Shown: positions 44,788 to 53,904 of the stretch, one piece after another
Position numbering within the stretch: position 1 is the stretch's first letter
Layout of the letters: the number at the start of each line of letters is the position of its first letter
Assembly (NCBI RefSeq): GCF_014193585.1
Contig: NZ_BLXY01000012.1
Location: forward strand, 1-64,000
Length of the DNA stretch: 64,000 nucleotides
From: Geomonas paludis
Lineage (GTDB): Bacteria; Desulfobacterota; Desulfuromonadia; Geobacterales; Geobacteraceae
Direction of reading: 5' to 3'
Notes under the pieces: model-generated
Seen by the model: the letters and a program-made list of their open reading frames with translations, nothing else
The model's database searches: none
What the model was told of the DNA's origin: nothing
Program-made: the position numbers and the translations under genes

Positions 44788-45532
44788 TGCCGGGCACCTC
44801 CTTTTCCGTGATGACCCTCATCTTTACCAGCAGGTCCGGGCGCTTGCGGTACAAAAGCGTGACCATGCCCGCGGTAATCACCCCTTCCAGGATGCCCAGT
44901 GGCAACTGGGTGGGGAGGAAGGCGATGACGATTTTGACGAACAGCGGCCACAGCGGCGACTCCCCCCGGATGCCGAGGGCGAGAAGGAGCGACGTGGTGG
45001 CGTAGGTGGCCCAGTCTGCCACAAGCCCGGCGATAAATCCAGCCAGAGCTAAACTCCCGCCGACCTTGCGCAGGGCCCGGAAGGCGAACCAGCCGGCAAA
45101 GGAGCCGACCACGCCCATGGAGAGGGTGTTGGCGCCCAGCGTCGAGAGCCCGCCGTGGGCCAGGAACAGCGCCTGAATCAGCAGCGATACCGCCGCGATG
45201 ATCACGCTCACCAGCGGGCCCACCAGGATGGCCGATACCCCAGTACCGCAGGGATGCGAGCAGGTCCCAGCGGTCGGCACCGGGATCGGCATGCAGGAGA
45301 TGATGAAGACCACGGCGGTGAGGAGCCCCACCAGCGGCTTCATGGAGAGGTCCTCCCGCGCCAGGGCGTTCAACTGCCTGATGCCGAGGGCCAGAAACGG
45401 CACCAGCACCAGGAACCAGGCCAGCGCCCAGGGGAAGGGGAGGATACCTTCGGAGATGTGCATGGCATGGGCGGGGGACGGAACCAGAAGAGGTACCAAC
45501 ACACTACCAGCGAGCAGCGCACGGCCACACAC
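44780..45532 (-). CDS. cbiM: Cobalt ECF transporter substrate-specific component
   Basis: A 250-residue membrane protein. The mature part begins MHISEGILPFPWALAW, where the N-terminal Met-His-Ile chelates cobalt. FIISCMPIPVPTAGTCSHPCGTG is diagnostic. The preceding 23 residues (VCGRALLAGSVLVPLLVPSPAHA) read as a signal peptide cleaved at AHA, so the start was set at the GTG 45532, preceded by AGGTGG, rather than at the mature Met (45463). A longer reading frame from an ATG overlapping the bzaF stop would translate a REP element and is less likely. Confidence 0.85.
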   Translation of the reverse strand: MCGRALLAGSVLVPLLVPSPAHAMHISEGILPFPWALAWFLVLVPFLALGIRQLNALAREDLSMKPLVGLLTAVVFIISCMPIPVPTAGTCSHPCGTGVSAILVGPLVSVIIAAVSLLIQALFLAHGGLSTLGANTLSMGVVGSFAGWFAFRALRKVGGSLALAGFIAGLVADWATYATTSLLLALGIRGESPLWPLFVKIVIAFLPTQLPLGILEGVITAGMVTLLYRKRPDLLVKMRVITEKEVPGNA

Positions 45533-45548
45533 CGGCTGTCCACCTACC

Positions 45549-45629
45549 TCCCTCGCCCTCCGGGAGAGGGTCGGGGTGAGGGCATCTCCCTCACCCGGCC
45601 TTCGGCCACCCTCTCCCAGAGGGAGAGGG
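45549..45629. repeat. REP-like element (family 2) between bzaF and cbiM
   Basis: CGCCCTCCGGGAGAGGGTCG and CCCTCTCCCAGAGGGAGAGGG hairpins fill the gap before the cbiM signal peptide. The sequence is open in the cbiM frame, so the operon remains readable through it. Confidence 0.75.
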
Positions 45630-45651
45630 TTATTCACAAACGTGCCCAGCA

Positions 45652-46959
45652 TCAAATCTTGTCCCCGCGCAGGTCGGCGGCGAAGATCTTGCCGGCGCCG
45701 CGGGAGGCGCAGAAGTCGCCGCACATGGTGCAGGTCTGCTCGTCTTCGGGGACGCGGCTCTTCCTGATGGCGGCGGCGTCTTCCGGGAACAAGGCCAGTT
45801 CGAACTGGCGCTGCCAGTCGAGGTCCCGGCGCGCCTTGCTCATCTCCTTGTCGCGCTCCCTGCCCCGCTCGGGGTACTTGTTCATGTCGCCGATGTAGGC
45901 GGCGATCTTGGCAGCCTTGACGCCCATCTTGACGTCCTCCTCGTTGGGAAGCGCCAGGTGCTCGGCCGGGGTGATGTAGCAGATCAGGTCGGCGCCGAAG
46001 CGGGAGGACTGGGCGGCGCCGATGGCGGCGGTGATGTGGTCGAACCCGGGCGCTACGTCGGTGGAGATGGGCCCGAGCATATAATAAGGGGCGCCGCCGC
46101 TCATCCTCTTCTGCAACTTGATGTTCCCCTCGACCTCGTCCAGCGGCACGTGGCCCGGACCTTCCACCAGCATCTGGCATCCCATGTCGCGGCCAAGTTC
46201 GGCCAGCTCGCAGTTGATCAAAAGTTCCTGGATCTGGGCGCGGTCGCTGGAGTCGTGGATGGCGCCGGCCCGCAGGCCGTTACCGAGCGAGAGCACGGTG
46301 TCGTAACGCTTCAGGATCTCCACCACGCGGTCGAACTTCTCGTAGAGCGGGTTCTCGCGGTTGTTGGCGATCATCCAGGCCGCCATGCTGACGCCCCCCT
46401 TGGAGACCAGGCCGCCGTAGCGGTACCCCTGCTTGCGCAGGCGCTCCAGGGTGTAGAGGTTGATGCCGCAATGCACGGCCATGAAGGCCATGCCGTCGGC
46501 GCACTGGCGCTCGATGATGTCGAAGAGCATCTCCTCGTCCAGCTTGTTGGGGTCGCCGTACTTCCTCGCCGCCTCGCAGAAGGCCTGGTACAGCGGCACG
46601 TTGCCCACCGGCAGGTCCACCGCGGCGATCACCTCGCGCCGCACCCGGTCCAGGTCGCCGCCCACGGAAAGCTCCATCAGGGTATCGGCGCCCGCTTCCT
46701 GCGCCACCTTTGCCTTGCGCACCTCGGCCTCGTAATCGATGATGTCCGACGAGGTGCCGATGGATGCGTTCACCTTGGTGCGCAGCCCGGTGCCGATACC
46801 GGCCACCTTTGGTTTCCTGACGTGGTTCCAGGGGATGACGATCTGCCCCGCAGCCACCTTGTCCCGGACGTACTCCGGCGTTAACTGCTCGTCGAATGCC
46901 ACCTGCGTCATCTGCGGCGTAATGATCCCCGCGCGCGCTGCTTCAATCTGCGTTTTCAT
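45652..46959 (-). CDS. bzaF: ThiC-like radical SAM enzyme, probably 5-hydroxybenzimidazole synthase
   Basis: A 435-residue ThiC-superfamily enzyme: [88 protein letters not shown], and C-terminal cluster cysteines CTMCGDFC. The spacing here is CX2CX3C, whereas E. coli ThiC has CX2CX4C. ThiC makes the thiamin pyrimidine from AIR; its paralogue BzaF makes 5-hydroxybenzimidazole, a cobamide lower ligand. Lying in a riboswitch-controlled cobamide operon between cbiA and cbiM supports BzaF. The family is certain; the choice of BzaF over ThiC is from context. Confidence 0.82.
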   Translation of the reverse strand: MKTQIEAARAGIITPQMTQVAFDEQLTPEYVRDKVAAGQIVIPWNHVRKPKVAGIGTGLRTKVNASIGTSSDIIDYEAEVRKAKVAQEAGADTLMELSVGGDLDRVRREVIAAVDLPVGNVPLYQAFCEAARKYGDPNKLDEEMLFDIIERQCADGMAFMAVHCGINLYTLERLRKQGYRYGGLVSKGGVSMAAWMIANNRENPLYEKFDRVVEILKRYDTVLSLGNGLRAGAIHDSSDRAQIQELLINCELAELGRDMGCQMLVEGPGHVPLDEVEGNIKLQKRMSGGAPYYMLGPISTDVAPGFDHITAAIGAAQSSRFGADLICYITPAEHLALPNEEDVKMGVKAAKIAAYIGDMNKYPERGRERDKEMSKARRDLDWQRQFELALFPEDAAAIRKSRVPEDEQTCTMCGDFCASRGAGKIFAADLRGDKI

Positions 46960-48344
46960 GTGAGACTCCTGGTCCGGTATGCCCTGCAGTGTCCCACGAA
47001 GTCCCGTGCGATACCCGGTGAGCTGCCGAAGTGTAAATGGATGTAGGAGGCCAGGCAGTTTTGGTAGCGAAAACCTTCCAGTCCCAGGTCGGCGCCCTTC
47101 CTGCTGACCCGGTAGAGGCGTTCGATTCCCTCCGGCATCTCCTCCATCTCGGAATAATGAAACTCATGGCCCCGGGCGGTGGCTCCCTTGGGGCCGATCA
47201 CGGCGTCCCCGATCAACTCGATCTCCCGGTACCCGAGCGCCTTGCGCCGCGGCAGCATCCGGGTCCGCACCGGGAAGACGCCGGCAAACGGGATCGTCCC
47301 CCCCTCGCCCGCCACGCCTTGGGTGAGGTAGATGAAACCGCCGCACTCGGCGTAAACCGGCATGCCCGCCTCGACCGCCTGGCGGACCGCCTGCCGCATC
47401 GACTCGTTGGCGGCCAGCTTCTCGGCGAAGAGCTCGGGATAGCCGCCGGGAAGGTAGATACCGCCGATCCCATCTGGCAACGCGGCATCCCTCAAGGGGG
47501 AAAAACAACAGATTTCGGCGCCCTGCTCGGCAAGGAGTCTGAGGTTGTCCGGATAGGCGAAGCAAAAGGCGGCGTCGCGCGCCACCGCGATACGCACCGA
47601 TTCGGCACCACCGCCGGCACCGGCTTCCGAAAGCGCCGACTGCGGCAGCGCCGGGATTTCCTGCTGTTGCAATGCCAGCAGGGCGTCCAGGTCGAGGTGC
47701 CGCTCGACGACCTCGACCAAGTGGTCCAGAAACTCCGCGGAGAGCGGGTTGTCTTCGGCCGTGGTCAGCCCCAGGTGGCGCGACGGGATGGCAAGCGCCG
47801 CGTCCCTCGGCATGCACCCCAGCAGCGCGACTCCGGGGAGGTGCGCCGCCAGCGCCTCGCGCAGGATCCGCTCATGGTTGGCGCTCGCCACGTTGTTGAA
47901 GACGACCGCCGCGACCTTCACAGCCGGGTCGAAGCCGGCAAAGCCGCTCACCAGGGCGGCGGCGCTGCGGGCCTGGCTCCTGGCATCGATGACCAGGACG
48001 ACCGGCGCGGCCAACTCCTTGGCAATCTGCGCCGTACTGCCGGCATCGGAACTGCCGTCGATGCCGTCGAAGAGCCCCATCACCCCTTCGATCACCGCTA
48101 TGTCGCTGCCAGCCGTGCTGCGGGCGAAGCTCTCCCTCACGAACTCGCGCGGGCACATCCATCCGTCCAGGTTGATGGACGGGACGCCGGTCACCAGGGC
48201 GTGGTAGCCGGGATCGATGAAGTCCGGCCCGACCTTGAACGGCGCCACCTTGAGCCCACGACGCCTGAGCGCCGCCATGATGCCGAGGGTCACGGTGGTT
48301 TTTCCGGAGCCGCTGTGCGGCGCTGCGATGACGATACGCTTCAT
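46956..48344 (-). CDS. cbiA: Cobyrinate a,c-diamide synthase
   Basis: A 462-residue amidotransferase of corrin synthesis (CbiA/CobB). The N-terminal ATP-binding dethiobiotin-synthetase-like domain has [27 protein letters not shown] and EGVMGLFDG. The C-terminal triad-type glutaminase has the [12 protein letters not shown] and [12 protein letters not shown] nucleophile motif (Cys in AECGGF). It amidates the a and c carboxyls of cobyrinate. It overlaps bzaF by 4 bp (ATGA). Confidence 0.95.
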   Translation of the reverse strand: MKRIVIAAPHSGSGKTTVTLGIMAALRRRGLKVAPFKVGPDFIDPGYHALVTGVPSINLDGWMCPREFVRESFARSTAGSDIAVIEGVMGLFDGIDGSSDAGSTAQIAKELAAPVVLVIDARSQARSAAALVSGFAGFDPAVKVAAVVFNNVASANHERILREALAAHLPGVALLGCMPRDAALAIPSRHLGLTTAEDNPLSAEFLDHLVEVVERHLDLDALLALQQQEIPALPQSALSEAGAGGGAESVRIAVARDAAFCFAYPDNLRLLAEQGAEICCFSPLRDAALPDGIGGIYLPGGYPELFAEKLAANESMRQAVRQAVEAGMPVYAECGGFIYLTQGVAGEGGTIPFAGVFPVRTRMLPRRKALGYREIELIGDAVIGPKGATARGHEFHYSEMEEMPEGIERLYRVSRKGADLGLEGFRYQNCLASYIHLHFGSSPGIARDFVGHCRAYRTRSLT

Positions 48345-48360
48345 GCCCGGGAAGTCTCCG

Positions 48361-48957
48361 TCAGCCGTTGACCAGCTGGACCACGGTGTTGCCGTCGGAC
48401 CAGTAGTCGATGATGTTCATGGCGCAGTACTGCTGGTCGATGCTGAAGAAGGAGCCCAGCGGCGCCTTGATGGCATCAAGAAGTACGATCCGGTTTACGC
48501 CGCCGTGCGCCACCACCAGCACCTCCTCGCCCCGGTGCCGCTCCACGATCTCCTTCAGGGCGGGCAGCACGCGTCCGGCCAGTTCGCCAAGGCTCTCGCC
48601 GCCGGGGGCGCAGAAATTCTCCAGGTCCGCCAGGCGCGCCGCCCACTCGTCCGGGCGCTGTTCCTGGATCTGGGCTACGGAAAGCCCTTCCCAGACGCCG
48701 CAGCTCAGCTCGCGCAGGGCGGGGACGGTGACTGGCTCGACGCCGAGGTAGGGGCCGAGGATCTCGCCGCCGCGCACGGTGCGCTGCAGGTCGCTGGTGT
48801 AGAGGGCGCTGATCCGGTCCGGGTCCAGGCGCGGTTTCAACTGGTGGTACATCTCCTCGCCGCGCGGGGTGAGACGGACGTCGTAGTGGCCGTTGTAGCA
48901 GTAGGGACGCTCCACCTCGCCGTGGCGGATCAGGTGGATCCTTGTTCGTTGGATCAT
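48361..48957 (-). CDS. cobC: Histidine phosphatase, probable alpha-ribazole phosphatase
   Basis: A 198-residue phosphoglycerate-mutase-like phosphatase: the phospho-acceptor signature is [11 protein letters not shown] near the N-terminus and the second histidine is in [14 protein letters not shown]. In cobamide synthesis CobC removes the phosphate from alpha-ribazole phosphate or from the late intermediate. Many relatives have other substrates, so the name depends on its place between cobS and cbiA. Confidence 0.82.
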   Translation of the reverse strand: MIQRTRIHLIRHGEVERPYCYNGHYDVRLTPRGEEMYHQLKPRLDPDRISALYTSDLQRTVRGGEILGPYLGVEPVTVPALRELSCGVWEGLSVAQIQEQRPDEWAARLADLENFCAPGGESLGELAGRVLPALKEIVERHRGEEVLVVAHGGVNRIVLLDAIKAPLGSFFSIDQQYCAMNIIDYWSDGNTVVQLVNG

Positions 48958-48989
48958 GCAGTTCTCCTTAAGGAGGGTGACTGTGCTAA

Positions 48990-49017
48990 GGGGACAGGCA
49001 CCTGGCGGAGCCAGCCC
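48990..49017. repeat. REP-like palindrome (family 1), single
   Basis: GGGGACAGGCACC with GGAGCCAGCCC ends directly at the cobS stop codon. It is the fourth REP location in this operon. Confidence 0.65.
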
Positions 49018-49764
49018 TCAACCCATCCTGCCTAAAAGGGCCAGTAGGAAGATAAGGCAAAAGATCTCGTTCAGTTCGCTGGCGCAGCCGATCACGTCAC
49101 CGGTGACGCCACCGAGCCTGCCATGCGACCACGCCTTGATGCCCCAGGTCAGCAGGAACAGGAGCAGCAGGGTGATGAGCCCGGACAGGTGGAGCAGCGC
49201 CGCGCCGACGGCGACGGTGCAGAGACCGGCGAGGACCAGCTGCAGCGTCCCCGCCCCGCCCACGAAGGCGTGGCCGAGCCCGTCCTTGCGGGCCCGCTGC
49301 GAGCCGACGGTCATCTGCACCTGGGCGAAGCGGGCGGCCATCGGGAAGAACAGCAGCGCCTCCCGCTTGTACTCGGCGGGAAGCGCCAGCAGCGCCTGGT
49401 ACTTGAGCATGAGGCCCAGCACCAGACCGACCGCCCCCACGGCACCAACCCGGGAATCCTTCATGATCTCCAGGAAGCGCTCGCGTGAGCCGCGCGCGGC
49501 CAGCCCATCGCAGACGTCGGAGAGACCGTCCAGGTGCAGCGCGCCGGTGGCGACGCTCAGGATGGCGACCAGTAGCAGGTCGGCCACGGAACGGGGCAAG
49601 AGCGGCGTCAGCAGGAAGTCCACTCCGGCCAGGAGCGCGCCGAGGGCGAACCCCACCAACGGGAACAGGGCCATGGAGCGGCCCAGGTCCTTTTCCTCGC
49701 AGCGCACCGAGAGCGGCAGCGGCACGATGGTCAGGAACTGGAAGGCGATGATGAATAGCCTCAT
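49018..49764 (-). CDS. cobS: Adenosylcobinamide-GDP ribazoletransferase
   Basis: A 248-residue integral membrane enzyme that joins adenosylcobinamide-GDP to alpha-ribazole. Family blocks are AFQFLTIVPLPLSVR at the start, LHLDGLSDVCDGLAARGSRERFLEIMKDSRVGAVG in the middle (the conserved DGLxDxxDG metal site), and a polytopic hydrophobic C-terminus. It is 21 nt from cobT. Confidence 0.94.
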   Translation of the reverse strand: MRLFIIAFQFLTIVPLPLSVRCEEKDLGRSMALFPLVGFALGALLAGVDFLLTPLLPRSVADLLLVAILSVATGALHLDGLSDVCDGLAARGSRERFLEIMKDSRVGAVGAVGLVLGLMLKYQALLALPAEYKREALLFFPMAARFAQVQMTVGSQRARKDGLGHAFVGGAGTLQLVLAGLCTVAVGAALLHLSGLITLLLLFLLTWGIKAWSHGRLGGVTGDVIGCASELNEIFCLIFLLALLGRMG

Positions 49765-49785
49765 GCGTTACCTCAGCCGCCTCGC

Positions 49786-50838
49786 CTAGGCGGAGGCCAC
49801 CCCGGCCTCTTCGAAGGTTGCCATTTCCTTCAGGATCTTGACGCCGGCCTCGATCAGCCCCATGGCCAGCGCGGCGCCGGTCCCCTCGCCCAGGCGCAGC
49901 TGCAGGTCGAGCAGCGGCTTCACGCCGATGCGCTCCAGCATCATCTGGTGCCCGATCTCCACGGAGGTGTGGGCGGTGAAGATGTAGTCGCGCACGGAGG
50001 GATGCATCTCGGAGGCGATCAGCGCGCCGGCGGTGGAGATGAAACCGTCGACGACCACCGGTATCCGGTTGGCCGCGGCGCCCAGCACGAGGCCTGCGAT
50101 GCCCGCGATTTCCAGGCCGCCCACCTTGGTGAGGACGTCGAGCGGGTCCTGCGGCTCGGGGCGGTTCAGGTCGAGACCGGCCTGGATCACCTTGATCTTT
50201 TTTTCCAGCGCCTCGTCGCCGATGCCGGTGCCGCGGTGGGTAACCTCGCGGACGGTGCAGCCGGCGATGGCCGCGATGATGGCGGAGGAGGGGCTGGTGT
50301 TGCCGATGCCCATCTCGCCGGTGCCGACCATGGTGATCCCTTCCTTCTTGGCCTCGTCGGCGAGCGCGATGCCGACCTCGATGGCGGCAACCGCCTCCTC
50401 GCGGGTCATGGCGCTACCCTTGGCGAAGTTGCGGGTCCCCTTGGCGACCTTGCGGATGATGAGGCCCGGGGCGGGCTCGAAGTCGTAGTCGACGCCAACG
50501 TCCACCACGCGCACCTCGGCGCCGCTGTGACGGGCGAGCACGTTGACGCCCGCGCCGCCGCGCAGGAAGTTGAGCACCATCTGCGGGGTGACTTCCTTGG
50601 GGAACAGGGAAACCCCTTCCTCCACGATGCCGTGGTCACCGGCAAAGGTGAAGATGACCTTCTTGGCGGTGTCGGGGGCGAGGTCACCGGTGATGGCGGC
50701 GAAGCGGCGGCCGACTTCCTCCAGGCGCCCCAGCGAGCCGAGCGGCTTGGTCTTGTTGTCCAGTTTGGCCTGGGCCTTGGCGAGCAGCGCCTCGTCCACC
50801 GGCTGGATCTTGGCGAGTGTCGTTTCCAGAAGTTGCAT
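49786..50838 (-). CDS. cobT: Nicotinate-nucleotide--dimethylbenzimidazole phosphoribosyltransferase
   Basis: A 350-residue enzyme that activates benzimidazole lower ligands as ribotides. [51 protein letters not shown] and the C-terminal [17 protein letters not shown] with the catalytic glutamate are diagnostic. The start at 50838 follows AAGGAGG; an upstream ATG at 50859 adds seven codons including the ribosome binding site. CobT can accept 5-hydroxybenzimidazole, fitting the bzaF neighbour. Confidence 0.95.
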   Translation of the reverse strand: MQLLETTLAKIQPVDEALLAKAQAKLDNKTKPLGSLGRLEEVGRRFAAITGDLAPDTAKKVIFTFAGDHGIVEEGVSLFPKEVTPQMVLNFLRGGAGVNVLARHSGAEVRVVDVGVDYDFEPAPGLIIRKVAKGTRNFAKGSAMTREEAVAAIEVGIALADEAKKEGITMVGTGEMGIGNTSPSSAIIAAIAGCTVREVTHRGTGIGDEALEKKIKVIQAGLDLNRPEPQDPLDVLTKVGGLEIAGIAGLVLGAAANRIPVVVDGFISTAGALIASEMHPSVRDYIFTAHTSVEIGHQMMLERIGVKPLLDLQLRLGEGTGAALAMGLIEAGVKILKEMATFEEAGVASA

Positions 50839-50866
50839 CGTTCCCTCCTTGTATTTCATGGCAATA

Positions 50867-51388
50867 TCACTTCAGCCTGAGCGGCAGTCCCGAGATGGTG
50901 ACGTACACCTCGTCCGCCGCGGCGGCGATGATCTCGTTGGCCTCGCCGGCCAGGTCCCGGAAGGCGCGGGAGAGCGGGTGCTCGGGGACGATCCCCATCC
51001 CTACCTCGTTGGTGACGATGATGAGCGGCGTGGCAAGCGAGCTAAAGCCCCCGGCGAAGCTCTTCACCTCGGCCAGGGCCTCGGCGGCCCCGCCCGGGCA
51101 GCGGAACAGGAGGTTGGAGATCCAGAGGGTGACGCAGTCCATCAGCATCACGTTGAAGCGCCCCTGGTGGCTGCGGATCGCCTCCGCCACCTTGAGCGGT
51201 TCCTCGACGGTCTGCCATTCCGGGCCGCGCCGCCCCTGGTGCCGGGCGATGCGGTCCGCCATCTCGGCGTCCCCCGCCTCGCCGGTAGCGAGGTAGCCCC
51301 GCAGCGGCGCGTACTTGTCGGCCAGACCTTCAGCGAAGCGGCTCTTGCCGCTGCGGGCGCCGCCGGTGACCAGGACCACTTTGGACAT
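50867..51388 (-). CDS. cobU: Adenosylcobinamide kinase/guanylyltransferase
   Basis: A 173-residue bifunctional enzyme that phosphorylates adenosylcobinamide and transfers GMP. It has a P-loop [12 protein letters not shown] at the N-terminus, [23 protein letters not shown] with the guanylylated histidine region, and [11 protein letters not shown]. It is the first gene of the operon. Its start codon directly abuts the T-run of the riboswitch terminator, whose G-rich 3' arm is also the ribosome binding site. Confidence 0.94.
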   Translation of the reverse strand: MSKVVLVTGGARSGKSRFAEGLADKYAPLRGYLATGEAGDAEMADRIARHQGRRGPEWQTVEEPLKVAEAIRSHQGRFNVMLMDCVTLWISNLLFRCPGGAAEALAEVKSFAGGFSSLATPLIIVTNEVGMGIVPEHPLSRAFRDLAGEANEIIAAAADEVYVTISGLPLRLK

Positions 51389-51421
51389 AAAAAAACCCCC
51401 CTTCCCATGACGGAAGGCGGG
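51389..51421 (-). terminator. Riboswitch expression platform: terminator overlapping the cobU ribosome binding site
   Basis: On the minus strand CCCGCCTTCC pairs with GGAAGGGGGG (nine of ten positions) and runs into seven T residues that touch the cobU ATG. The GGAAGGGGGG arm is also the only Shine-Dalgarno candidate, so this hairpin could block both transcription and translation. Confidence 0.75.
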
Positions 51422-51482
51422 TCAAAAACGCACTGCAGGTGCGGTTCCGGCTTTAGCCCCTCTGCCACGGAGGTTGCAACAA

Positions 51483-51655
51483 GCTTCTCATCCTGGCAGG
51501 TTTCCTGACTCACGGGTCGTCTTACTCGCCGCGCCTTCCCGATGCGATCAGTGGCGTTGTTGCGGCTTTCATCTCCGTTCACAGTTGCGGGACAGCGAGG
51601 GATTCACACCCTCTTCCCTTTTAACCCCTCTCGGGGCACCAAGACGAACGTCTAT
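51483..51655 (-). promoter_or_regulatory. Cobalamin riboswitch
   Basis: The minus strand has the B12-aptamer landmarks in order: TTGGTGCCC, AAAAGGGAAGAGGGTGTGAA, CTGTCCCGCAACTGTGAACG (the B12 box region), GCCACTG, and GGAAACCTGCC near the 3' end. It controls cobU and the downstream operon. Binding of cobalamin should favour the terminator just before cobU. Confidence 0.93.
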
Positions 51656-51660
51656 GTATT

Positions 51661-51788
51661 TTTGATCTCGTTCCCAAGGTCCACCTTGGGAACGCAAAGC
51701 CTCTCCGAAGATCCAACTTCCCTCGGATGCAAAGCTGGAGCTTTGCGTCACATGGGGTTCCCAAGCTGGAGCTTGGGAACCAGGAAAA
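51661..51788. repeat. 128-bp palindromic element, copy B
   Basis: The same length and hairpins as copy A at 30581-30708, with about six substitutions. It lies between the putative promoter at the engB end and the cobalamin riboswitch, so it would be transcribed in the leader. Confidence 0.85.
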
Positions 51789-51789
51789 C

Positions 51790-51824
51790 GCCCTCACCCT
51801 AGCCCTCTCCCGGAGGGAGAGGGG
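51790..51824. repeat. REP-like hairpin (family 2), single
   Basis: CCCTCTCCCGGAGGGAGAGGG with the CGCCCTCACCCTAG tail, immediately next to the 128-bp element. The junction of the two elements suggests one inserted beside the other. Confidence 0.7.
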
Positions 51825-51882
51825 ATGTAGAAGCGTTTGGCGGAAGATCATGCAAATCGCGTTTTATTTTGCAGCGACGTGT

Positions 51883-51911
51883 TTACTAACAGACGCCGCG
51901 GGGAAAGTCAA
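51883..51911 (-). promoter_or_regulatory. Possible promoter of the cobamide operon
   Basis: Minus strand TTGACT (51911-51906), 17-nt spacer, TAGTAA (51888-51883), overlapping the engB stop codon. Transcription from here would cross about 220 bp of repeats before reaching the riboswitch. Confidence 0.5.
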
Positions 51912-52543
51912 TCACTAACCGGCGCCGCTTCCTCTGCAAATTCGCCGGGTTCGCACGCTGCGGGGGCCAGGGCCGCGTCGATGCGGGCCCAGACGGCATC
52001 CTTGCCTTCCTTGTTCAGCGCCGAAAAAAAGGTGAGGTCCTGCTTGTCGACGCCCAGCGTGGCGCTGATCACGGCGGTCTGGCGGGCCCGCTCGTTCTTG
52101 GAGAGCTTGTCGCACTTGGTGACCACGATGATGGGGGCGATGGAGTAGGCGCGCAGCCAGGCGAGCATCTGCAGGTCATCGTCGTTGGGGACCCGGCGGA
52201 TATCCAGGATGAGCACCACGCCGCGCAGGTTCCTTCTCTTGGCGAGGTAGGTCTCCATCATGGGGCGCCAGTCCTTCTTCACCGCCAGCGGCACCTTGGC
52301 GTAGCCGTAGCCGGGGAGGTCGACCAGCATGAAGTCGTCGTTTACCTGGAAGAAGTTGATCAGCTGGGTGCGGCCGGGGGTGGAACTGGTGCGCACCAGG
52401 TTCTTCCGGTTCACCAGCACGTTGACCAGGGAAGACTTGCCGACGTTGGAGCGTCCAGCGAAGGCGATCTCGGGCAGGTTCCCCTCGGGATAGTGTGCCG
52501 GGCGGGTGGCACTTTTAATGAACTCAGTATTTTTTACGATCAA
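51908..52543 (-). CDS. engB: Ribosome biogenesis GTPase YsxC/EngB
   Basis: A 211-residue GTPase needed for 50S subunit assembly. The G1 motif is [11 protein letters not shown]2 STPGRTQ, G3 DLPGYGYA, G4 TKCDK. The C-terminal tail is longer and acidic ([15 protein letters not shown]). Its stop region overlaps the putative promoter of the cobamide operon. It is probably monocistronic with its promoter facing the HDOD gene. Confidence 0.96.
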   Translation of the reverse strand: MIVKNTEFIKSATRPAHYPEGNLPEIAFAGRSNVGKSSLVNVLVNRKNLVRTSSTPGRTQLINFFQVNDDFMLVDLPGYGYAKVPLAVKKDWRPMMETYLAKRRNLRGVVLILDIRRVPNDDDLQMLAWLRAYSIAPIIVVTKCDKLSKNERARQTAVISATLGVDKQDLTFFSALNKEGKDAVWARIDAALAPAACEPGEFAEEAAPVSD

Positions 52544-52617
52544 TGCGAAACCTTATTCCTGTTTTTTCAGGGCAGTATAGACCGCGGCGAGCCCCCTTTC
52601 AATCATTAAATCCGAGC

Positions 52618-52645
52618 TTGCTTAAAGCTAACGTTTTGGTATATT
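52618..52645 (+). promoter_or_regulatory. Possible promoter of the HDOD gene
   Basis: TTGCTT (52618-52623), 16-nt spacer, TATATT (52640-52645), 47 nt before the ATG. Confidence 0.5.
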
Positions 52646-52691
52646 TTTGAACCTGATCAGAACCCGGCCACCCAACGGAAGGATCCAAGGC

Positions 52692-53543
52692 ATGAATAAA
52701 GAACTCGAAACTGCGATCATGACCGCAGCGGACCTGCCCACCATTCCCATCGTTGCCATCAAGGTGATGGAGCTTATCGAAAGTGACAGCGCCACCGCAG
52801 AAGAGCTCGCCAAGATCGTATCATCGGACCCCGCCGTTGCGGCGCGCGTCCTGAAAATATCCAACTCCTCCTTTTACGGCTGTCGCCGGCAGATCCAGAC
52901 CCTCTCCAGTGCCATCGTCATCCTCGGTTTCAGTACCCTGAGAAGCCTCGTGGTCGCCGCCTCGGTGAAGCAGGTCTACAAGCCCTACGGTCTCACCGAA
53001 AAGATGCTCTGGGAGCATTCCTTCGCCGCCGGGCTCGCCGCCAGGATCATCGCCAGACGCACCCGCGCCGCCAACGAAGAGGAAGCCTTCCTCGCCGGCC
53101 TGTTCCACGACATCGGCAAGATCATCATGAACACCCTGGACCGGGACAAGTTCCAGGAGGTGATGCAGCACTGTTATAACGAGGGGATTTCCTTCGGGCA
53201 GGCGGAGAAGGGGGTCTACCCCTTCACCCATGACGAGGTGGGAGCGTACGTGATCAGGAAGTGGAACTTCCCGGAGATCCTGACGGCGGCGATCCTGCAG
53301 CACCACCAGTTGGACTTCAGCGAACTGGACGACCCGGCCCTGATCAACCTGACCGCGGTGACCTCGCTGGCCGACCAGTTCTGCCTGAAACTCGGCATCG
53401 GGATCAGGGAACCCCAGGAAGAGATCGACCTCGCCGGTTCCAAGGCGGGTCAGTTGCTGAAGATCACGGAAGAAAACGCGGCCGGGATGCTGGAGGCCTT
53501 CGACAAGGCCTTCGCCGAGGACAAGGCCCTTTTCACCAGCTAG
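52692..53543 (+). CDS. HDOD-domain signalling protein
   Basis: A 283-residue protein made almost entirely of an HDOD domain: LPTIPIVAIKVMELIESDSATAEELAKIVSSDPAVAARVLKISNSSFYG, then LGFSTLRSLVVAASV, with a retained HD-like motif GLFHDIGK and YVIRKWNFPEILTAAILQHH. HDOD proteins act in signalling and motility, often beside c-di-GMP or two-component genes, and lack proven hydrolase activity. The start at 52692 was chosen because the upstream frame lies in the promoter. Its end overlaps a convergent small gene by 4 bp. Confidence 0.88.
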   Translation: MNKELETAIMTAADLPTIPIVAIKVMELIESDSATAEELAKIVSSDPAVAARVLKISNSSFYGCRRQIQTLSSAIVILGFSTLRSLVVAASVKQVYKPYGLTEKMLWEHSFAAGLAARIIARRTRAANEEEAFLAGLFHDIGKIIMNTLDRDKFQEVMQHCYNEGISFGQAEKGVYPFTHDEVGAYVIRKWNFPEILTAAILQHHQLDFSELDDPALINLTAVTSLADQFCLKLGIGIREPQEEIDLAGSKAGQLLKITEENAAGMLEAFDKAFAEDKALFTS

Positions 53544-53728
53544 GGCTCGTCGGAGGCGTCCTCGGCTTCGGCGTTCTCAAGCAGCTTCTTCGCCTCTTCG
53601 GAGATGCTGACGCTGTCGGTCGGCTCCGACTTCTGGGCCGGCTTGCCGCGCCTGCGCTGATGCTCCTGCCCCCCGGCATCGGGGTCGATCCTGAGCCCCC
53701 CCGAAATCCTGTCGACGCTGTAGCTCAT
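53540..53728 (-). CDS. 62-residue acidic small protein, unknown
   Basis: Starts MSYSVDRISGGLRIDPDAGG with a strong GGGAGGAGG ribosome binding site 2-4 nt upstream, and ends DSVSISEEAKKLLENAEAED plus four residues. The C-terminal half is an amphipathic helix whose D-V-x-I-S-x-E-A-K-K-L pattern recalls the N-terminal segment of FlgM-like and other flagellum-linked small proteins; this is only a faint likeness. A longer upstream frame to 53806 lacks a ribosome binding site. It is convergent with the HDOD gene. Confidence 0.6.
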   Translation of the reverse strand: MSYSVDRISGGLRIDPDAGGQEHQRRRGKPAQKSEPTDSVSISEEAKKLLENAEAEDASDEP

Positions 53729-53836
53729 GCCTCCTCCCATCGCTCCTGGTCTGGCGCATATCAACGACCGGCATCTTAGCAGCAAGTCCCAGCTAATGGA
53801 AGACAATTAATAGGTTGCGGCACCCCGATATCGCCC

Positions 53837-53865
53837 TTGTCTAGCCAAGGGGGGTACTGTATACT
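53837..53865 (+). promoter_or_regulatory. Promoter of the histidine kinase/regulator pair
   Basis: TTGTCT (53837-53842), 17-nt spacer, TATACT (53860-53865), 39 nt before the kinase ATG. Confidence 0.65.
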
Positions 53866-53904
53866 TGCGGCCTTAGTGAAAACTCATATATCGGAAACAA
53901 CGTC

